Of a DNA stretch of 51,239 bases, positions 1-7,564 are shown piece after piece. Each line of letters starts with the position of its first letter. Within the stretch, counting starts at the first letter, position 1. Under the pieces are notes generated by a model that saw nothing but the letters and a program-made list of their open reading frames with translations, had not been told where the DNA came from and searched no databases. The position numbers were made by a program, and so were the translations under genes. This stretch comes from Cyclobacteriaceae bacterium (lineage in GTDB: Bacteria; Bacteroidota; Bacteroidia; Cytophagales; Cyclobacteriaceae). The stretch is taken from NCBI GenBank assembly GCA_028278225.1, contig JANQEU010000021.1, positions 1-51,239 on the forward strand, written 5' to 3'.

Positions 1-89
1 ATAAAGGAATTGAATGAATTATAGGATTGATCACAGCACTTAATCAACGCCCTGGTAGGAAACGAAATCATTATGTCATTAAATCCAAC

Positions 90-127
90 GTCACTCTGAG
101 CGAAATGAAATGTAGCGAAGAGTCTTA
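90..127. repeat. Dispersed intergenic repeat fragment
   Basis: The stretch contains CTCTGAGCGAAATGAAATG followed by TAGCGAAGAGTC, a low-complexity palindromic pattern of the type seen in many copies between genes in Bacteroidota genomes. I see no credible gene in positions 1-216. The short plus-strand ORF from 182 is a shadow of the EF-hand gene. Assignment to a repeat family is from memory of such sequences, because no second full copy lies in this window. Confidence 0.45.
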
Positions 128-216
128 GAAATCGGAAGACAGTTCGAGCCATGTAGATTCTAATATTCTTCTTCGCTCCAGTTGCATTTGAAGCTGCTTG
201 TACCAGGTCAATTATT

Positions 217-810
217 TCACATTCCAAAAGAGACGTTCCGCGTCTTGAACTTGTCAATTTCCGGATTTCCGAAAATCATGTTCCCAGGACTACTCGTCTC
301 TTCACTGAGGAAAAAATCTTTAATGGCCAGAAACAGCTCATCACGGCTCAGCAGGTTATCGTGATTCAGGTCCAGGGTCTTAAAGCAGAAATTCGCAGCT
401 TTGATGGAAACCCTTAAAGAAACAAAAAGACATAAGTATTCCTGCTTTTCCAGGACATTGTCAAGATTCTTATCAAAAATGTAAAAAATATCCCTTATAG
501 CCTTTTTGAGCATTATGTCAAGCGCCCGCTCGCTGGTGCCCTCCCCTATTTCATCCCACATCCGAAGCCAGTTCTGGAGGTTGCATCCTATCAGTTCATG
601 GACATCCAGAAACCCTATGATAGCTTCCCATATCTCCTGGGATCTTCGAACAATGAAGTGTTCTATCTCACTATCCGGTGGTAAACACCTGAAAATTCCG
701 ATGTTCTCGCCTACACTGATGAAGTCCGACTCCTGCAAAATACCATCGTGGTCAAAATCCAGGATTCTGAAAAGATATGTTAGTTTTTGTTCGCGAAAGG
801 GTGAAAGCAT
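217..810 (-). CDS. EF-hand calcium-binding protein
   Basis: This 197-residue protein has no signal peptide or membrane segment, so it is probably cytoplasmic. Three EF-hand loops can be read: residues 18-29 (DFDHDGILQESD, canonical), 113-124 (DKNLDNVLEKQE, with Asn at the usual Gly position) and 147-158 (DLNHDNLLSRDE, again Asn for Gly). A degenerate fourth hand may lie between the first two. The layout, with paired helices between the loops, resembles calexcitin or sarcoplasmic calcium-binding proteins and their bacterial relatives. The inferred role is calcium buffering or sensing; no partner domain is present. It is transcribed alone, away from the lipoprotein pair. The family call is firm and the function is open. 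Confidence 0.85.
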   Translation of the reverse strand: MLSPFREQKLTYLFRILDFDHDGILQESDFISVGENIGIFRCLPPDSEIEHFIVRRSQEIWEAIIGFLDVHELIGCNLQNWLRMWDEIGEGTSERALDIMLKKAIRDIFYIFDKNLDNVLEKQEYLCLFVSLRVSIKAANFCFKTLDLNHDNLLSRDELFLAIKDFFLSEETSSPGNMIFGNPEIDKFKTRNVSFGM

Positions 811-930
811 TGTTGCAAAGTACTAAAAACGTATCATTTACTTTGAAATTGCAATTTTATGATCGGTGGAAATTGTGAGATCACACCTTAACACCGGGAA
901 AACCCGTCTTGAATCAGTGCTGACCCTTAA

Positions 931-986
931 AAATCAAAAAAATGACCCTGATCCATCATCCGGTTGAGGACAAAAGTCAGGGTCAT
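931..986 (-). terminator. Rho-independent terminator
   Basis: Perfect 10-bp arms, ATGACCCTGA at 942-951 and TCAGGGTCAT at 977-986, enclose a 25-nt loop. Read on the minus strand, the hairpin is followed by a run of T residues (A-rich on the plus strand at 931-941). It sits just downstream of the stop codon of the lipoprotein gene at 1003-1701 and so should end that transcript. Confidence 0.8.
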
Positions 987-1002
987 GAAGATCGTTTTTC
1001 AG

Positions 1003-1701
1003 TTACTCACTGTAGGCCGTCCACCAACCGAAGGTAGGCTCGCCAATCACTCCGGCATCCTGCATTACCTGTTTCATCTCTTCCGACGCGACCATTGCGT
1101 CAACCGCATCGCGATCGCTTGCCGCAAACATGATATACACCACATTCGCGTTATCGGCATCCCGTGCCATACCGACAAATGTCATACCGGCATCATTCCG
1201 GTTGGACTCGTCACTGTCGAAAGCTTCCAGCCATGTGTCAAAGTCCTGCACCTCGTGACTCACAAGAAATCTTTGATCCGTATCCGGTGTTGCATCACTC
1301 AGCCTTACAAGGTCATAGTAATAAAACTCCACATCGGTCGCTCCGGACTCAGCAATATCCGCCTGGGTTTCCTCCGAGGCAAATCGTTCCTTTGCAGTTG
1401 CATGATCTTCTGTTGCCTGAAAAACAAACACAGTATTGGGATCATCAGCGCTCCGCAAAATTCCCATTTGCACCTCTTGGGGAACACCCTCATTATACGC
1501 TGCCAGCCAGGTATCCCAATCTGCAATTTTTGCTGTAGCTCCCATTGCAGTAGAGGGCGCTTCAGAAGTTTCAGGGGCTGCTTCCGCCGCTTCTTCCGTT
1601 GAAGCCTGTTCACCACCTTCCGATTGTGAAGATCCGCCGCAGGCAAAGAATAGCATACCTGCCAGGACCAGAAAACTCAAGGCATTTAGAATTCGTCTCA
1701 T
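1003..1701 (-). CDS. Lipoprotein with duplicated ferredoxin-like domain
   Basis: The 232-residue protein starts with a lipoprotein signal (hydrophobic stretch, then LFFACGGSS with the lipidated Cys) followed by a Glu/Ala-rich linker. The mature part is two similar units of about 85 residues, each opening with a DWDTWL or DFDTWL motif before AAYNE or AFDSD and ending near a conserved Glu/Met-rich helix. The shape suggests ABM-like dimeric alpha/beta barrels fused head to tail, but no catalytic residues stand out. It is paralogous to the upstream gene at 1753-2442, 51 bp away on the same strand, and both probably form one transcript ending at the 931-986 terminator. The function is unknown. Confidence 0.75.
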   Translation of the reverse strand: MRRILNALSFLVLAGMLFFACGGSSQSEGGEQASTEEAAEAAPETSEAPSTAMGATAKIADWDTWLAAYNEGVPQEVQMGILRSADDPNTVFVFQATEDHATAKERFASEETQADIAESGATDVEFYYYDLVRLSDATPDTDQRFLVSHEVQDFDTWLEAFDSDESNRNDAGMTFVGMARDADNANVVYIMFAASDRDAVDAMVASEEMKQVMQDAGVIGEPTFGWWTAYSE

Positions 1702-1752
1702 TTGTTAAATTGATTTGGTTATTAATTGATTTTAGTAGTATCATCTTGATTT

Positions 1753-2442
1753 TCAGGGTTCTCTCCACCAGGTCATATTGGGTTCGCCAATGACACCCGA
1801 ATCGGAAATGGCCCTTTTCGTATCTTCCGAGCTCATGAAATCATATACCTTCTGCTGATCTGCGCAGGAGAACAAAATGTAGACCAGGTTGTCATTTTCA
1901 GAATCGGTTGCCAGCCCGATAAGATTGAGACCAGCTTCTTCCCGGTTAAATTCATCCCGGTCAAAATCTCCTTTCCACATTTCGTAATTCAGGACTTCCG
2001 CAGTGACAGCAAGCCTGTATTCATCGGTCGCAGGCGCATCTGTGTAGTACCGTATATCATAGTACTGAAATTGCGGGTCCGATGACATTGTACCCTCCTT
2101 CATGATCTCCAGCGCCTCCTGGGAACTGGCCATCTCCTTCGCGCTAGTGTGATTTTCAGATCTTTGGATTACAAATATCAGGTTTGGATTTTCGAGACTT
2201 CTGAGCATTCCAAGCTGAATGCTCTTGTCAACTTCCCTGTTGTATACGGATGTCCATTTACCAAAATCGTCGACCTGGAACATGGCTCCGATTGCAGTGG
2301 TGGGAACATTTACAGGTTCCTCGGCTACGGAAGGTTCCGTGTTTGGGTTAGCCGCGGCCTGTTCCTTTTGACTTTTGTCACCACAAGCAATAACAAAAAG
2401 TAATACAGATAGAATAATAATTGGATTATTCCGTGTTTGCAT
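1753..2442 (-). CDS. Lipoprotein paralogous to downstream neighbour
   Basis: The reading frame is open to 2538, but the ATG at 2442 gives a proper lipoprotein signal (MQTRNNPIIILSVLLFVIAC) and leaves a promoter-sized gap to the divergent gene at 2540, so this start is chosen (229 residues). The mature protein repeats the two-unit plan of its neighbour: TTAIGAMFQVDDFGKW matches the first unit, LNYEMWKGDFDRDE the second, and both proteins end in a SGVIGEP or AGVIGEP segment followed by a Trp pair. It is probably an envelope lipoprotein of the same unknown family, arisen by gene duplication and transcribed first in a two-gene operon. Confidence 0.75.
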   Translation of the reverse strand: MQTRNNPIIILSVLLFVIACGDKSQKEQAAANPNTEPSVAEEPVNVPTTAIGAMFQVDDFGKWTSVYNREVDKSIQLGMLRSLENPNLIFVIQRSENHTSAKEMASSQEALEIMKEGTMSSDPQFQYYDIRYYTDAPATDEYRLAVTAEVLNYEMWKGDFDRDEFNREEAGLNLIGLATDSENDNLVYILFSCADQQKVYDFMSSEDTKRAISDSGVIGEPNMTWWREP

Positions 2443-2539
2443 AGTTTTATAGTCGGGATATAATTGCATTTTACTACTATATTCTAAAATTGTCAACTTT
2501 TTATATGCTAACCGTCGTTTCGACAAACTGTTTCTCAAA

Positions 2540-3079
2540 ATGGCAAAAAATAAATACTACGTAATACTGGGACTGTTATGCTTACAATATCCGGGTCTTT
2601 CACAAACGGAATCGAACCCGGTGATTCCGGACTTTGGGACTATATGGAATATACAGGAAGTATCAAAACCCAATCCGGAACTGAACTACAAGATTGTCGT
2701 TGACCTGAAATCTCCTATCACCGACCCGACCCTGATCAATGCCGGGCTCAACAATGTTGCGAGGATGCTAAACCTGCACGTTACCGGGGGTATCCCGAAA
2801 GACAAGATTAGCGTGACCATCGCCATCCATGGGCTGGCGACCGCCTCGGTGATGAATAATGACGGTTACAGCCTGAAATATGGAGTCGACAATCCTAACC
2901 TGGAGCTGATCAGGCAACTCAAAAATGCCGGAGTGGATCTCTACGTATGCGGGCAGTCCCTCATTGCCCGTAATTATGACCGTGAAAAGGTCAATCCCGA
3001 CATCAAAATTGCATTGTCCATGCTTACAGTTGTCACGGAAAGGATGATGCAAGGCTATGGACTACTGGTGTTTAACTGA
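2540..3079 (+). CDS. Exported DsrE/DsrF-like protein
   Basis: The 179-residue protein has an N-terminal hydrophobic stretch ending near SQTES, consistent with Sec export. The rest fits the DsrE/DsrF-like fold: a YKIVVDL beta strand, the helix with NVARMLNLHV, a VTIAIHG strand, and VDLYVCGQSL, which carries the Cys at the place where DsrE-family proteins have their functional or conserved cysteine. Cytoplasmic DsrE proteins relay sulfur; exported Bacteroidota versions have no defined role that I know of. It is divergent from the lipoprotein pair. The start ATG is 97 bp from the neighbour's chosen start. Confidence 0.75.
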   Translation: MAKNKYYVILGLLCLQYPGLSQTESNPVIPDFGTIWNIQEVSKPNPELNYKIVVDLKSPITDPTLINAGLNNVARMLNLHVTGGIPKDKISVTIAIHGLATASVMNNDGYSLKYGVDNPNLELIRQLKNAGVDLYVCGQSLIARNYDREKVNPDIKIALSMLTVVTERMMQGYGLLVFN

Positions 3080-3089
3080 GAAATGCGGA

Positions 3090-3120
3090 TTGACTCGCAG
3101 TTTTACATTTAGTAGCTTTG
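3090..3120 (+). promoter_or_regulatory. Bacteroidota-type promoter
   Basis: TTG at 3090-3092 is followed after 20 nt by TAGCTTTG at 3113-3120, an exact match to the TAnnTTTG -7 box of the Bacteroidota primary sigma factor. It lies 19 bp before the chosen ATG of the M20 peptidase at 3140 and after the stop of the DsrE-like gene, so the peptidase is probably transcribed on its own. The candidate at 27176-27206 has the same spacing. Confidence 0.65.
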
Positions 3121-3139
3121 AAAATTGACCGAAAAAATT

Positions 3140-4447
3140 ATGAAAAGATCCATCCCTATTGTAATCGTATTGATCATCTTGTCTTCATTTGGCAGGGTCA
3201 ACGAGCCGGACATTAAAGACCTTATCACCGAGGACATTGACTACCTCGTGGCATTTTACAAAAACATTCATCAAAATCCCGAGATATCTCTACGCGAGGA
3301 AAATACAGCGAAAACACTGGCAAACGAATTGAAGGAGATCGGGTTTGAGGTGACTGAAAATTTTGGCGGATATGGGATTGTGGGCATTTTCAAAAACGGG
3401 AATGGCCCCCAGATCCTGTACAGGACTGACATGGACGCACTGCCGATGTATGAGAAAACCAACCTGGATTATGCCAGCAAGCAGGTGATCGATTACAATG
3501 GCCTGACTACGGGCTCCATGCATTCCTGCGGGCATGATATGCACATGGCCACCTGGCTCGGTACGGCGAGGGCCATGGTTAAAATGAAAGATCAGTGGAA
3601 AGGCACACTCATGATGATCGGTCAGCCTGCGGAAGAAATTGGCGCCGGGGCTAAAATGATGCTGGATGAGGGATTGTACGAAACATTCAATGTACCTGAC
3701 TATGGGCTTGGGCTTCACTGCAATCCTGAGATACCCGCCGGACAGGTAGGAGTAGCCGAAGGCTTCACCATGGCAAACACTGAAAGTGTGGATATAAAAG
3801 TTTTTGGTGTAGGGTCGCATGGCGCCGCGCCGCATATGTCCATCGATCCGGTGGTAACGGCAAGTATGATGGTGATGGAGCTGCAGACCATTGTCAGCAG
3901 GAACCTGAAACCGATTGATGATGCGGTCATTACCGTGGGAGCAATTAAAGGTGGCACGAAACACAACATCATCCCGGATGAGGTTACACTCCAGCTCACG
4001 ATCAGGACTTATACCGACGAGGTAAAAGCACTGGTACACAAAAGAATTGAAGAAATAGCAAGAGGTGTAGCCATTGCAGCAGGACTAACTGAAGATAAAA
4101 TGCCTGAAATAACCTTTCCCGATACCTACACGCCTGCCAATTACAACCATCCCGAACTGGTTGGTTTGTTCAGGGGATCGGCAAGCAAAGCTATCGGTGA
4201 TGAGAACGTGATCTATGCCGAACCGCAGATGGTAGGTGAAGATTTCTCAAGATATGGCCAGACGGCGCATAAAGTTCCAACTGTTTTGTTCTGGCTGGGA
4301 ACAGTGCCGGATGAACGACTGGACTGGGAGAACCTGCCCGGGTTGCACTCCCCGTTTTATTATCCCGCGCCTAAAAAGTCGATCGAAACCGGAGTGGCGG
4401 TCATGACGCAATCTTTGGTGGATCTGTTTAACGGGGAGGGGTCGTAG
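3140..4447 (+). CDS. M20 family metallopeptidase/amidohydrolase
   Basis: A TTG-initiated frame opens at 3125, but the ATG at 3140 gives a clean signal peptide (MKRSIPIVIVLIILSSFG), giving 435 residues. The M20D signature is complete: YRTDMDALPM and MHSCGHDMHMATWLG supply metal ligands (Cys, His, Asp), GQPAEEIGAGA the catalytic Glu pair, GLHCNPEIPAGQVG a further His, and VGSHGAAPHMSIDPV the dimerisation-domain His region. A late GEDFSRYGQ segment also matches the family. Relatives are amidohydrolases acting on N-acyl or aminobenzoyl amino acids and hippurate. Export suggests a periplasmic substrate. The TAnnTTTG promoter just upstream supports the start choice. Confidence 0.9.
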   Translation: MKRSIPIVIVLIILSSFGRVNEPDIKDLITEDIDYLVAFYKNIHQNPEISLREENTAKTLANELKEIGFEVTENFGGYGIVGIFKNGNGPQILYRTDMDALPMYEKTNLDYASKQVIDYNGLTTGSMHSCGHDMHMATWLGTARAMVKMKDQWKGTLMMIGQPAEEIGAGAKMMLDEGLYETFNVPDYGLGLHCNPEIPAGQVGVAEGFTMANTESVDIKVFGVGSHGAAPHMSIDPVVTASMMVMELQTIVSRNLKPIDDAVITVGAIKGGTKHNIIPDEVTLQLTIRTYTDEVKALVHKRIEEIARGVAIAAGLTEDKMPEITFPDTYTPANYNHPELVGLFRGSASKAIGDENVIYAEPQMVGEDFSRYGQTAHKVPTVLFWLGTVPDERLDWENLPGLHSPFYYPAPKKSIETGVAVMTQSLVDLFNGEGS

Positions 4448-4459
4448 GGATTAGCGTGC

Positions 4460-4825
4460 GTGAGCACACCTGACAAATACTGCGTCTACATATTGAGGTG
4501 TGCTGATAATTCCTATTACACAGGAGTAACAAATGACCTGGAAAGGAGAATGTTTGAGCATTCGAACGCTTTCAATCCAAAAAGCTACACGGCTACAAGA
4601 AGACCTCTGGTTGTCGTTTTTGAAGAATACTTCTACGATATTGAACAGGCAATTTCATTTGAAAAACAGATCAAGAAGTGGCGTAGAGCAAAAAAGGAAG
4701 CTTTGATCAAAAGAGATTGGGTTGTTGTCGAAACTCTCAAAAAACTACACGCAATTTGGTCGTCATGGTTCGACAAGCTCACCATGACAAGATCCCCTGT
4801 CACCATGAGCCCCGTCGAAGGGTGA
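4460..4825 (+). CDS. GIY-YIG nuclease superfamily protein
   Basis: This 121-residue protein starts at a GTG 12 bp after the peptidase stop. VYILRCADNSYYTGVTNDLERR is the GIY-YIG core (YIL and YTG as the two variants), with the conserved Arg after it and an EKQIKKWRRAKKEALI stretch typical of the YhbQ/UPF0213 small single-domain type. The domain ends at about residue 95. The last 25 or so residues (SWFDKLTMTRSPVTMSPVEG) are encoded by intergenic repeat sequence, so the tail is probably an add-on from repeat insertion. Related proteins are presumed DNA-acting, but their biological role is poorly defined. Confidence 0.85.
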   Translation: MSTPDKYCVYILRCADNSYYTGVTNDLERRMFEHSNAFNPKSYTATRRPLVVVFEEYFYDIEQAISFEKQIKKWRRAKKEALIKRDWVVVETLKKLHAIWSSWFDKLTMTRSPVTMSPVEG

Positions 4826-4845
4826 CTGTCGAAGGGTGACTTCGC
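4757..4845. repeat. Repeat DNA covering the GIY-YIG gene end
   Basis: The stretch holds TGGTTCGACAAGCTCACCAT, a GTCACCATGAGC unit, and two close copies of GTCGAAGGGTGAC (around 4815 and 4830). These motifs are typical of dispersed palindromic repeats in Bacteroidota intergenic DNA. It begins inside the 3' end of the GIY-YIG gene and supplies its last codons and stop. Confidence 0.55.
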
Positions 4846-4872
4846 ACCATCCAAATAACATAATCCCCCTAT

Positions 4873-4898
4873 GGTTGGATCTGGTGATTTTCGATTAA
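4873..4898 (+). repeat. 26-bp direct repeat, copy 1
   Basis: A 26-bp sequence with the core GGTGATTTTCGATTAA occurs here and again at 5297-5322 with one T-to-C change. Both copies are followed within about 10 bp by a TGTGAGAT motif. They bracket the 5059-5184 element in the gene-free stretch 4826-5365. Confidence 0.7.
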
Positions 4899-5058
4899 AC
4901 AATGTGAGATTGGAGGACTTGAACTACAAAATAGTAACGGGGTCCTCACTAACCTGATAATGATAGTTGCCGCGGTAGACAGGCATCTCTTTCTGAGCGT
5001 TATGAGAATCCGGAATTCTTTTGACCGTACTTATTCTGAAATTCATGTTAATATAACA

Positions 5059-5184
5059 AGATTCCTGTATCACCCTTACGCAATACCTCCCCGGAGGTTC
5101 ACAGGAATGACGCATTATAACCAACCGTCATTCCTGCCAGCAGGCAGGCAAGGCCTGATGGAGCGTAGCGGAGTTCAGGAATCT
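5059..5184 (+). repeat. Dispersed palindromic repeat, copy A
   Basis: This 126-bp block begins AGATTCCTG and ends CAGGAATCT, so its ends are inverted repeats, and it contains internal copies of CAGGAATGACG and ATTCCTG. A closely similar copy in the opposite orientation lies at 11099-11221. Similarity extends past the ends: a CTGAAATTC segment about 30 bp to the left here matches GAATTTCAG just right of the other copy. Short ORFs at 4924-5124 and 4960-5250 lie in it and are not convincing genes. No transposase is present; it looks like a non-autonomous or REP-type element. Confidence 0.75.
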
Positions 5185-5296
5185 CGTTTCTTCTCATCGA
5201 TTTGTTCAAAAAATTCTGCAACGATGCCCTTCAGGCTCCTTGCCGTGTGACACTAGATAGCAACCTTATAGCTTCCGATTGACTCTACTCCTCGGC

Positions 5297-5322
5297 GGTT
5301 GGACCTGGTGATTTTCGATTAA
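5297..5322 (+). repeat. 26-bp direct repeat, copy 2
   Basis: This is the second copy of the repeat at 4873-4898, with a single mismatch. It ends 44 bp before the stop codon side of the DUF6702 gene. The short tandem GATGTGAGAT/GTGAGAT that follows hints at slippage at this site. Confidence 0.7.
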
Positions 5323-5365
5323 CGATTAGCGATGTGAGATGTGAGATTTTGGATTTTGTACCGGG

Positions 5366-5875
5366 CTAGAACTCCACCAGACACGAGCTCTCCTTTAAGG
5401 TAAGCCGGCAGGATCTTTTCAGATCCCCATTCGTGACGATGGTGATATTTTGCTGTGTAGGATACAGCTCCATGAAATAATCCGCAGTTATTTCTATCTC
5501 CTCCCAACCGGTTTTCGGAATGGTGAAGTAGATCCGGTAACTGTCGCCCTTGATCTCCGACTTTTGAAAATCCAGGTATTCTTCCTCCGTTTCCACTTTC
5601 AATCTCAGATGCTGGTTGAAATAGTCCTGTATAAGCTGCCGGTTGACATCGCAGTAGGAAGAATCGCCCTCATATTTCGCATCTTCCGAGAAATTAAGGA
5701 TGGCGTTTTGGAGATCATCCGTGAAAACCTTTACCAGGACACTGGTGTCGTCTTCTCCCTCCTCGATTTCAATCAAAGACAAATAGATAGCATGATCAGG
5801 CGGAATAGTGACCCAAAAAATAAGACCAAAGATGAGACCTGCCATGAATACCAGCTTAAACAAACCAATATTCAA
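5366..5875 (-). CDS. DUF6702 family protein
   Basis: The protein has 169 residues when started at a TTG at 5875, which has AGGGG upstream at suitable spacing; an ATG at 5845 would remove the first 10 residues but keep most of the hydrophobic segment. An N-terminal membrane or signal segment (about residues 6-23) is followed by the DUF6702 pattern: a YLSLIEIEE strand, VLVKVFTDDLQNAI, an Asn-rich linker, a QDYFNQHLRLKV helix-strand, and GDSYRIYFTIP. Family members are exported Bacteroidota proteins of unknown function, often near peptidase genes. Here it is monocistronic beside repeat DNA. The family call is from remembered motif resemblance. Confidence 0.65.
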   Translation of the reverse strand: MNIGLFKLVFMAGLIFGLIFWVTIPPDHAIYLSLIEIEEGEDDTSVLVKVFTDDLQNAILNFSEDAKYEGDSSYCDVNRQLIQDYFNQHLRLKVETEEEYLDFQKSEIKGDSYRIYFTIPKTGWEEIEITADYFMELYPTQQNITIVTNGDLKRSCRLTLKESSCLVEF

Positions 5876-6004
5876 AGTAACATCATTCCCCTTTCATCGA
5901 TCTAATACGATCCGTGTTTGGACCAGGAAAAGCCCTGTTTTCGGATTTCTTTCTCTGAAATTCAGGGCAAATACAGTTAAATTGTAGGAAAGATATTTGT
6001 CACA

Positions 6005-6673
6005 ATGAGTATCAAAGCCATAATAACCGGGTCAACAGGAATGATCGGCAAAGGAGTATTATTGGAATGCCTGGACCGGGAGGATGTCGAATCTGTTCTT
6101 TGCATAAGTCGCGAACCGCAGGATGTAACCCATGAGAAATTGCTGGAAGTCATACACCAGGATTTTTTTGATCTGAGCAAGGTAAAAGAGCACTTCAAAG
6201 GATACAACACATGCTTTTTCTGTCTGGGTGTCTCCGCCATGGGCCTGAAAGAGGACGAATACCACCGTATTACCCATGATCTCACGGTCAACTTCGCGAA
6301 GGTCGTTTTGGAGATAAATCCTGATATCACTTTTTGCTACATTTCCGGAGCCGGCACGGACAGTACCGAGAAAGGTCGTACCATGTGGGCCCGTGTCAAG
6401 GGAAAAACCGAAAATGACCTGTTGGAGATGCCCTTTAAGAACGCTTATATGTTTCGCCCCGGTTTCATACAGCCCATGAAAGGGATCCGGTCAAAAACGC
6501 CTGGTTATAACAGGTTTTATTCAACCATCAGACCCTTTTTCCCTATTCTGAAAAAAATGAAAAAGTTTGTCACCACCACGGAGATACTGGGTCAGGCTAT
6601 GATCAATACGGTCTCCGGGGGATACGACAAAAGAATCCTGGAATCCATCGATATCAATAAAATTGGTGCTTAG
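6005..6673 (+). CDS. Atypical SDR / HTATIP2-like NAD(P)-binding protein
   Basis: The 222-residue protein starts with a Rossmann strand and GSTGMIGKGVLLECL, the glycine motif for NAD(P) binding. CFFCLGVS and a YISGAGTDS strand follow, then MWARVKGKTEN, where the catalytic Tyr of the usual YxxxK motif is replaced by Trp, although the Lys remains. This places it with atypical short-chain dehydrogenase relatives such as HTATIP2-like proteins, which may bind a cofactor without acting as ordinary dehydrogenases. It lies 30 bp upstream of the DUF2911 gene on the same strand and may share its transcript. The substrate cannot be inferred. Confidence 0.75.
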   Translation: MSIKAIITGSTGMIGKGVLLECLDREDVESVLCISREPQDVTHEKLLEVIHQDFFDLSKVKEHFKGYNTCFFCLGVSAMGLKEDEYHRITHDLTVNFAKVVLEINPDITFCYISGAGTDSTEKGRTMWARVKGKTENDLLEMPFKNAYMFRPGFIQPMKGIRSKTPGYNRFYSTIRPFFPILKKMKKFVTTTEILGQAMINTVSGGYDKRILESIDINKIGA

Positions 6674-6703
6674 AAATAATTTTAATCAATCAACCTCGTA
6701 AAA

Positions 6704-7564
6704 ATGAGATCTATACTTATCCTTTCAACACTTTTACTTTTCCTTTATGAGTCAACAGCACAGCAAAGGATCAAAGTGCCTACGCTTAGCCCCTTTACAG
6801 AAATCACACAAGAGGTGGGCTTAACTAAAATTTCCCTGAGCTACTCGAGACCCAGTGCCAAAGGACGTACCATTTTTGGCGGTCTTGTTCCCTATGACCA
6901 GATATGGAGGACCGGTGCCAACGCATCCACAAAACTGGCCTTTACGGAGGATGTGAAAATAGGTGGAAATCCTTTGGAGTCCGGAACATATGCACTTTAC
7001 ACTATTCCGGGGAAAGAGCGCTGGACGATGATCATACACACAAACACAGGCCACCGGTCTATTGCGGGTGATACGTATAAGCAGGAAGAGGATGCCTTGA
7101 GGTTCGAGGTAAAACCTGTTTCAAATCCACTGACAGTAGAAACTTTTACCATCCAGTTTACAGACATCACCACAAACGGATTGAATGTTGCCCTTTCCTG
7201 GGAAAACACGATCGTAAAATTCCCAATCGAAGTAGAGGTGGATGCTAAGATAGAACAACAGATCGCTGCGATAATGGAAAATCCCGAGGAGGTCAGCGCA
7301 TTCAATTATTTCCGGGCGGCAGAGTATTATCTTCACAATAAGAAATCTCTTGATAAAGCAGCGGAGTGGATCCTGGCCGGACTGGAAAAAAGCCCAAAAA
7401 ATTTCAGGTTTGGTTTGCTTTATGCCAAGATCCTGCACGCCAAAGGAGATAAGCAAAAAGCCCTGGAAACCATCAGGGAGGCCAATCAGTGGGCCAGGGA
7501 AGCCAATAATGCCAATTACATTGGGCAGACACAGCTTTTCATGGATGAGATCCAGGGAAATTGA
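6704..7564 (+). CDS. DUF2911 domain protein with TPR-like tail
   Basis: The 286-residue protein has a signal peptide (to about AQQRIK). DUF2911 follows: SPFTEITQEVGLTKISLSYS, RPSAKGRTIFGGLVPYDQIW, RTGANASTKLAFTEDV, then GTYALYTIPG and the ENTIVKFPI strand. The C-terminal 100 residues are helical, with a DKAAEWILAGLEKSPKNFR pattern resembling TPR units. DUF2911 proteins are abundant, exported and of unknown function in Bacteroidota. A second family member lies at 14639-15769. The stop codon directly abuts the stop of the convergent transporter gene, with no base between them. Confidence 0.85.
   Translation: MRSILILSTLLLFLYESTAQQRIKVPTLSPFTEITQEVGLTKISLSYSRPSAKGRTIFGGLVPYDQIWRTGANASTKLAFTEDVKIGGNPLESGTYALYTIPGKERWTMIIHTNTGHRSIAGDTYKQEEDALRFEVKPVSNPLTVETFTIQFTDITTNGLNVALSWENTIVKFPIEVEVDAKIEQQIAAIMENPEEVSAFNYFRAAEYYLHNKKSLDKAAEWILAGLEKSPKNFRFGLLYAKILHAKGDKQKALETIREANQWAREANNANYIGQTQLFMDEIQGN

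Noticed and set aside
3290-4039. 249-residue antisense ORF inside the M20 peptidase gene
   Set aside because: The opposite strand codes for a protein with all family motifs; the antisense peptide has no recognisable domain.
4924-5250. Two short ORFs on opposite strands
   Set aside because: Both are translations of the palindromic repeat at 5059-5184.
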